A DNA stretch of 64,000 nt from Mugil cephalus (taxonomy: Eukaryota > Chordata > Actinopteri > Mugiliformes > Mugilidae): positions 21,205,974-21,269,973 of the forward strand of contig NC_061786.1 of the NCBI RefSeq assembly GCF_022458985.1, given 5' to 3'. Each line of letters begins with the position of its first letter. Within the stretch, counting starts at the first letter, position 1. The notes below the pieces were generated by a model. That model was given only the letters and a program-made list of their open reading frames with translations. It was not told the DNA's origin and searched no databases. The translations under genes were made by a program, and so were the position numbers. This document shows, piece by piece, positions 45,445 through 64,000 of the stretch.

Positions 45445-47299
45445 ATGGTGTCAGAGAGGGAAGCGCTCGTCGGTGCTGCTTTTCTTCTGTTTGCCTTCGT
45501 TCTGCAGAGTAAGTCTTTCTTCAACGGTTCATCCGTCCTCGCTGCCTTTTCACTGTATCATTTTACACTGTGTTATTGTGCTGTTAGTGTCTTTATTTCT
45601 TTTTCTGCACTGGCACTGGTGTCAGAACGTAAACTTTTCCCCTGACCGTCTCAGGCGAGGGGATAATCGGGGGCAGAGAGGCTGCAGCGCACTCTCGGCC
45701 CTACATGGCCTCCATCCAGCTGCAGGAAGGAGAGACCATGAAACATGAATGTGGAGGATTTGTGATCGCGGATCAGTGGGTGATGACTGCGGTTCACTGT
45801 ATGCCAACCGGGTGAGGAAACATCCTGTAGAAAATGTCACATTGGGCCAAATCTTTTGTGGTTTTCTCTGCGTGTGAATGCTCCTGTTTTGGAGCTGATG
45901 ATGCTTTTATGGAGGCATGTGTAGTTTGATGGTAATTCAGTTTAATATTATTGCTTTTTCATTTGCTTTTTCAGGGCAAATGGAAGGAAAGTAGTGCTGG
46001 GTGTCCATTCTCTGAGTGCTAATGAAGAGACAAAGCAAACCTTTGACATTATGGAACTTCACAACCATCCAGACTACAGAGAGTTAAATTACGATAACGA
46101 CATTGCTTTAATCAAAGTAAGTGTGTGTTTTTAGCCTTCGGCTGCTCTAGTAGGAAGTTATAAACAGAACTGTGACCGTGAAATTATTTTTTGATTGTTT
46201 GTTTGTTTTTTGCAGCTGGATCGTCCATTTAACGCCTCAGAGGCCGTGAGGGCTGTGGAATTCCTCCGAGCCGGCGGCACGAACCCCGACACCGGCGCCG
46301 AGGTCGAGGCGGCCGGCTGGGGGTCGACCGACAACCTGGGGACCAGACCGGACACCCTGAAAGAGGTGGTCATCGAGGTGATGAGCTCCAGGCGGTGCAA
46401 GCGCAGCGACTACTTCGGATCGAAGTTCACCGACAACATGATCTGTGCGCACAAGGTGTGCGCAGACCCCTGTGATCAGCCGCATAAGAAAGAAGACACC
46501 TGTGACGTAAGTTTCAGTTCCTTCTCTTCTGCTCATGGTTCTGATATCAAATTACATTTTTGTCCACAGAAAGTTAGATTTTTGTGTGCTTTTTTTTTTT
46601 TTTTTGTCTGATCGATTTGTTTTTATTATAACATACCAATCAAAGCACGAAGTCTCCACAAAGGCCTTTGAGTGGCTGTAGACCATATGTATATAAAATT
46701 GACCGATAAATAAAATATATGACAGATTTTAACTTCATACATAGCTAAATGTTTTGTCATTAGAGGAACCTCACTAAGTTGGTGTGTAATATGCAGCATT
46801 GTGATTGGCACAGTAGCGATAGGGGGCGGGGCCTACTGTGTATAGGATAAATAAATATATATGTATATTTGAACCCGTGTATTATGTGAATAGCTTACTA
46901 TTGAATGCTAATAATAATGCATATTTATAAGTAGCACCAGTTTAATATAGAACACACACAGTAGGTAGGGGGTCCCTACTTAAACTCTCCATCAGTTTGG
47001 GGTCCTCGGCCTTGGCCTTGACCATTGGCCGCTTTCTAATTTCTGCTTTCAAATGTCAGGTGCAGACTTTTATTAACAGTGACGGCCCTTCTTGTTTCTT
47101 TCTTTTTCTCCTCCTGCAGGGCGACTCCGGTGGTCCGCTGCTCTACAACGGCGTCGTAGTGGGCATCACCTCCAACGGAGGAAAAAAGTGTGGCCAGGTG
47201 AAAAAGCCCGGGATCTACACCATCATCTCCCACTACACCGAGTGGATCGACAGGACCATGGCCGTGGATTCCAGCGCCGAGCCGCAACAGAGCAGTTAA
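45445..47299 (+). CDS. cfd: Complement factor D-like trypsin-fold serine protease (five exons)
   Basis: Exons 45445-45508, 45655-45811, 45975-46116, 46216-46506 and 47120-47299 all have GT-AG junctions and keep frame, giving 277 aa. Residues 1-21 are a hydrophobic signal peptide ([15 protein letters not shown]). The mature enzyme begins [20 protein letters not shown], the factor D activation motif. The catalytic triad is complete: His in TAVHC, Asp in NDIALI, Ser in GDSGGPL, with Asp six residues before that Ser giving a trypsin-like S1 pocket. Factor D is secreted and cleaves factor B bound to C3b in the alternative complement pathway. The usual TAAHC is TAVHC here, and an extra segment with two additional cysteines ([17 protein letters not shown]) precedes the active serine. 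A granzyme-like or other immune protease is the main alternative. Confidence 0.8.
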
Positions 47300-47500
47300 A
47301 TAAAGGAGGGCACGTTTACACAGCTATTAGAAGACATGTCTCCCCCCACAGCTTCTGCTTCTTCTCAGTCAGCGGTTATCACACTGGAAGCGGCTCTGTT
47401 TATATATTGTGCTAATTTGTAACAAATGTCTTTAGGGATAGATCTCCAGCATAAGGGACGTAGTGAAACCACCTGCACAAATTCACATTTATTGATACAC

Positions 47501-47506
47501 AATAAA
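47501..47506 (+). terminator. cfd: Probable poly(A) signal of the factor D-like gene
   Basis: AATAAA about 200 bases after the stop codon, followed by a T-rich element. Confidence 0.6.
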
Positions 47507-47509
47507 ATA

Positions 47510-48226
47510 CACCTGATCTTATTCTGCTGTCATGTAATTTTTTTTAGTAGTTTCTACAATTGACATGAAGTAACAAGTGGAGATAGAAATGAAAATATTA
47601 GAGAGCAGACTAAAGCTAAATAATGTAAAGACATTAAAGCACACTAAGACGTGGATGGAGCAGAGATAAAGCAAGAGTTGCACAATAACGGCTAGAATCG
47701 AATCTTAACATAATTTCACATCGTTCTTATTTTTGTGTCAGTTTGTTGGCAAGCGAGTGCATTTGGAGGCGTGCCCTCAAGGATGTAACTATAAGGCAAG
47801 CGAGATATCAGCGAGTAAATCTGGTGAACTTGTCAGTCTGCATACCGACGGGCACGTCCTACAAATCACCGCTCTGCACGGATAAACAGACGGGAACATT
47901 CGTTTGGAACGTTGACTTTCTGATTCTCCAGGAGGAAACAAGTCCTGTAGATACGTTCTTTTTGAAAGCAAATAATTCATTCAGAGCAAAAAAATGTACA
48001 TGATCTACCTTTGAACAACATACCATGATATCATATTAGCTCCTAGAAAAAACCCCAAAACATGTGGAATGTAATTCAGTACGTGCGTTGGCAGCCTAGT
48101 CCATGTAACTGAATCAACATATCAACACTAGCAAACATTGGAAGAGTCAGAGAGATAATATTGAATGCTGGATTGAGGCATTGCATTTTACTACATCATT
48201 CTTTCCCTCTGCATGTAGAGTACAAA
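47510..48226. other. Convergent intergenic spacer
   Basis: Tail-to-tail spacer between the protease gene and the GIMAP-type gene. It probably holds the GIMAP 3' UTR. No gene was recognised. Confidence 0.4.
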
Positions 48227-50186
48227 TTATTCATCTCTTAATAAGTAGTTGACTTCCAGTGCCCCATCCTTCCTGTCTTCAATCACGTTATTCCTGTCCT
48301 GCAGCTCCTGCACAGAAAACCTCTTTGTTGAGTACGGGTGTCCTCCATGCGAGGCCACCAGTTTGTTGATTCCTGCAAGGAGGTCTTTCACCTGCGGATA
48401 GCTCAGAGCATTCTGGCTCTTGGTAATGTTCAGCTCATAATAGCGACAGCCACACTTGCGGATGAGCTCCTGCAGGGTTGAGTGAGCCCCGGTCACGTAG
48501 TCGTTGATCTTCTGAGGCCTGTACTGGTTGGCGTCAAACTGAACGAACAGGATGATGGCGTGCTCCGCGAACTCCCTACCGAAGATCTTCTGCAGGTGTC
48601 CGAGCATCTCGCACTCCCCCTGGGTGAAGCGCCCCACCTGGAGGACCAGCAGGAAGACGTGGGGTCCGGGTAAGGCCAGGGCCAGGCAGTCCTTCACCTG
48701 CTCCACGTTCTCTACCCCGTCCTCGTCCCACAGCTCCGGGGTGTCCACCAGGATGAGCTGCCTCCCGGCTGCCACCGTCTCCCTCCTCTCACAAAACAAG
48801 GTCGGCGGGGCTGTTTCGTGACCGGGCCCGTTGACTGAGTACTGGTTCCCTGCTCTTTCTACGATTAGATTCAAGGCCGAAGACTTTCCGCTGCCAGAGA
48901 GGCCCAGCAGGATGATAGATATCTTCTTTGTTTCGTCTTTCAGCCAAAAAACAGGGAATGAAACTCACTGTTAGAAAGCATCTATAGTAACATTAAAACA
49001 AACAAAAAAAATATGCTGAAGGTTTTTTTTTGCAAAACTAAATATTACATTATACAGGTGATAAGGAAAGGGCAAATGTGCAGCTATATCACCCCCTAGT
49101 GAGACACTGCTGCATCAGTGTCAAAAAATTGTCCTGCACGAGACAAGCATTGTTCTGCAACATATATTTGACTGACTCTTACCATCAGGAGTGCCCATAT
49201 GAAGCTGCAGCATGGATCTGTGGCTCATCACAGCCTCCTCCAGGCCCTCTCTCTTCGTCTCATATTGCTTCCTTTCGGCTGCCTCCTTCATCCTCTCCTC
49301 AGCGTGCTTCGCCTTCAGTTCCTCCATCTCTCTGGCTCTCCTGTCCTCTTGCTGCTGCATCAGGAGTCTGAAGGCCTGCGCCTTCTCCTCGGCCTCTTGC
49401 ATCTTCTGCTTGAGCATGTTCATGGCTGAGTTCTCCGTGCTCCTTTTCCTTACGGCAGCCAGCACGGCGTCGGTGTAACCGGCCGCGCCGTTTTCAGCCA
49501 GCATGAAGTCGACCATCTCGAGCAGCGCGCGGAGACCGTCGCTCGGAGCGGACGAAGCCACGCGGGAGTACCTGCCGTCGCACATGTTGATCAAATCGAG
49601 CAGGGTGTCGTCCAGCGTATCGATGACTTTTCCATCTTCCACTGAGAGAATCACCAGGTATTTCAAAGCCTCCGCTCCAAACTGGGCCTGCAGGATCTCA
49701 ACCATTCTTCTGTCCCTCTTTGTGTAATATCCACCTTGAATCAGCAGCAGGAATGACCTGATCCCTTCTTTGCAAGACTTGAAGCAGCCTTCCAGTGCCT
49801 GGGTGACGCATTCCTCGGTCATGTCTTCTTGTAATTCTGCATAGTGCAAACTCATCAAGTTGCCCTCCACTGTCAAATCACAGACTTGGTTGGATCCCAC
49901 AGAACTAAATTTTGACTGGGGACTCGTCTCCTCAGAGCTGTCCTGCAGCAGAGATTTCAGAGAGGCCCATACTTCCACTGCAGAAACGACCACCATCCTC
50001 TGCCTTGTGTTAGTCAGACTGTCTGCTGAACAACACAGCAGTGACTAGTTAGTGATTTTATAAGAGCTCAAGTGATAATTGTATTGATAATTAAAACAAA
50101 GTTGTTCATTAAACAGTATTATTTAGTGACTGATTGCTTTTCTGAAAACACTAATTTGCAGAAAATAGTTACTCACTGTGAGACAT
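48227..50186 (-). CDS. GIMAP/AIG1-family protein: pseudo-G domain, coiled coil, G domain
   Basis: Minus-strand exons 50186-50177 (ATGTCTCACA), 50025-49183 and 48936-48227 join in frame to 520 aa. The C-terminal AIG1 domain has a true P-loop, GLSGSGKSS at about 296-304, then a switch-type DTPELWDE and the family signature PGPHVFLLVLQVGRFTQGE. The N-terminal half has AIG1-like order (IRSFLLLIQGGYYTKRDRRM, INMCDGRYSRV). Its P-loop position reads SAVEVWASLKS, which lacks the glycines and GKS, so this domain should not bind nucleotide normally. Between them, about residues 205-280 form a charged coiled coil. GIMAPs are immune-cell GTPases acting at organelle membranes. The usual G4 motif is also weak in the C-terminal domain (LFVQFDANQ). 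It lies tail to tail with the protease gene and head to head with dnaaf9. Family assignment is strong; the orthologue is unclear. Confidence 0.85.
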
Positions 50187-51585
50187 GGCTTCTTGCAGGC
50201 GCTCCAGCAAGTCTGCTCAGAGATCCTTGTCAGCTCAAGATAACACCTTAAACTGGATCCTCAGGCTCCTCAACAAGCATTATAAAGTCTAAAAGAGAGA
50301 TGCTTCCTTATTTCAAGTGGCACCCACAGAGTTGTTGGTGTCAAGGAAGTGCATTCCACTTTACCAACTAGAATGAGCCTGTGCCTTCCTCATACCTGAC
50401 AGTACAAAAGAACTGTGCACCGTCTTTGACTCACTGCAATTGCTACTTGCTATCATATTACACAAAACAAGATAGTAGTGCGATCATTCTGTACCACCGT
50501 GCACAGAACAATTTTCTCTTTCACACACATGCATAACTGCTCATTGAATACTTTACCCAAACATAACTACAGGCCTAAGACAAAGTCTATCTCTTACCAA
50601 AATCAACTCTATAACCATCTGTGAGCTGACAAAATGTAAATTTGTTAAATTTATGTCCCAAAAATGTTCGTATATCTGTCTATTTTAAAAGTTTAGTTTG
50701 AGTTGTATTTAAAAAAACAAAAAACAAACAAACAAAAAAAATCTGGACTATTGAGGGATTCTTTTTTCCCCCTGCTTTAACCTACCAAGTGCCCTCCACA
50801 CAATAAAACTAGACTGCAAAACATCCTGTGATTGTTTCACTTGTAGATTAATGCTGAATCAGCCAGACTGCAGACAGTCATCCACAACAGCAGGGCAGGA
50901 AAAGATACGAGCCAAAGTGTCAGCTTCTCTGTGATAAAATGCTTTTGAACTTCCTTTCCTAAAGTAGGTAAATAAGTAAGTAAGTTATTTCCCCTTGGGA
51001 TCAATAAAGTAATTTTGATTCTCAAGCAAAAGACAAACAAACAAACAAACAAACAAGAAAACAATACATGTATAAATAAATAAACTACAGACGATTACAC
51101 ATGTTTACGCTACGATAGTGTCATAAAAATAATAAATACATAACTACAGCATGTGCAGGATTCCCCCAATACACTACAACTGAGATTGCATGAGGATTGC
51201 ACCATCACCTGCAGCTGTGGGCTGCTGCTGTCAAAACGGCCCAAACAAGGCAGTGCTACAGGGAAAAATGGGGGGAATACATCTGTTGATTTCGAAAACA
51301 TTCATCTTTCTTCATCGTTAAATTCGCTGGAATTCGATATAATAATATACCAGCGAGTAAAACATTGGATGTAAAAATATGGTAATCACTAATTAATAGT
51401 GTGTAAATATAGATAAGCGGTATAGTTCTGCCCCCTCCCCCTCTCATGGAATGGTTCGCTCCGTTGCTACGCTATCTTGTGTAGACATTCTCTAGGGTGA
51501 TGGAGAAGAAAATGTAGTTTCTCGGCCTCGAACGAAAAAAAAAAAAAGATAACGCCGTTTGATTTACACCGTGATAATAGCTACG
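50187..51585. other. Head-to-head intergenic region between the GIMAP-type gene and dnaaf9
   Basis: It should contain both promoters. At about 50960-51010, TTCCCCTTGGGATCAATAAAG is a LINE 3' end (Rex/L1 type), followed by CAAA repeats near 51035-51055. The last 150 bases before dnaaf9 are TATA-less and contain a C-rich run and GTTGCTACGC. No further gene was recognised. Confidence 0.5.

Positions 51586-64000
<12,415 letters not shown>

Noticed and set aside
51461..51480. RFX X-box in the dnaaf9 promoter (GTTGCTACGC)
   Set aside because: Only one half-site is visible; the second half (RGYAAC-type) is missing, so a ciliary RFX site is not supported.

Overview
This is a window of a bony-fish (teleost) nuclear genome. 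The protein-coding exons are separated by spliceosomal GT-AG introns. One gene is an almost unmistakable fish Foxi1. The spacer DNA is full of repeat types typical of teleosts: gypsy-like solo LTRs, hAT and other inverted-repeat elements, L1/Tx1 fragments, and abundant (CA)n and (TA)n microsatellites. Nothing looks prokaryotic or viral. The exact species cannot be read from the sequence.

Layout: (1) 1-3.3 kb holds a dispersed repeat and two candidate minus-strand coding exons that I could not assign. (2) 3397-5161 is foxi1, a two-exon forkhead transcription factor gene on the plus strand, with a 3' UTR running to a poly(A) signal near 6222. (3) 6.25-45.4 kb is a gene desert of about 39 kb with no convincing intact gene. 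It contains transposon relics (two solo LTRs, four copies of a TTAA-flanked MITE-like family, several copies of another inverted-repeat family, BED-finger hAT derivatives, a THAP-domain relic, two L1/Tx1 ORF2 tails). These alternate with non-repetitive blocks that look like conserved cis-regulatory DNA, plausibly long-range control elements of foxi1. (4) 45445-47299 is a five-exon secreted trypsin-fold protease with a complete catalytic triad, best matching complement factor D. (5) 48227-50186, minus strand, is a three-exon GIMAP/AIG1-family protein of 520 aa. It has a degenerate N-terminal G domain, a coiled coil and a C-terminal G domain with a real P-loop. (6) 51586 to the right edge is the 5' four-fifths of dnaaf9 (C20orf194/Shulin family), of which I placed 32 exons.

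The genes do not form one pathway. The protease and the GIMAP gene are both immune-related and lie tail to tail. The GIMAP gene and dnaaf9 lie head to head, about 1.4 kb apart. foxi1 (otic placode and ionocyte regulator) and dnaaf9 (ciliary outer-arm dynein packaging) are developmental and ciliary genes. Exon junctions of foxi1, the protease, the GIMAP gene and dnaaf9 were checked by reading splice sites and keeping the reading frame across every junction. Repeat calls rest mainly on copies found within this same window.
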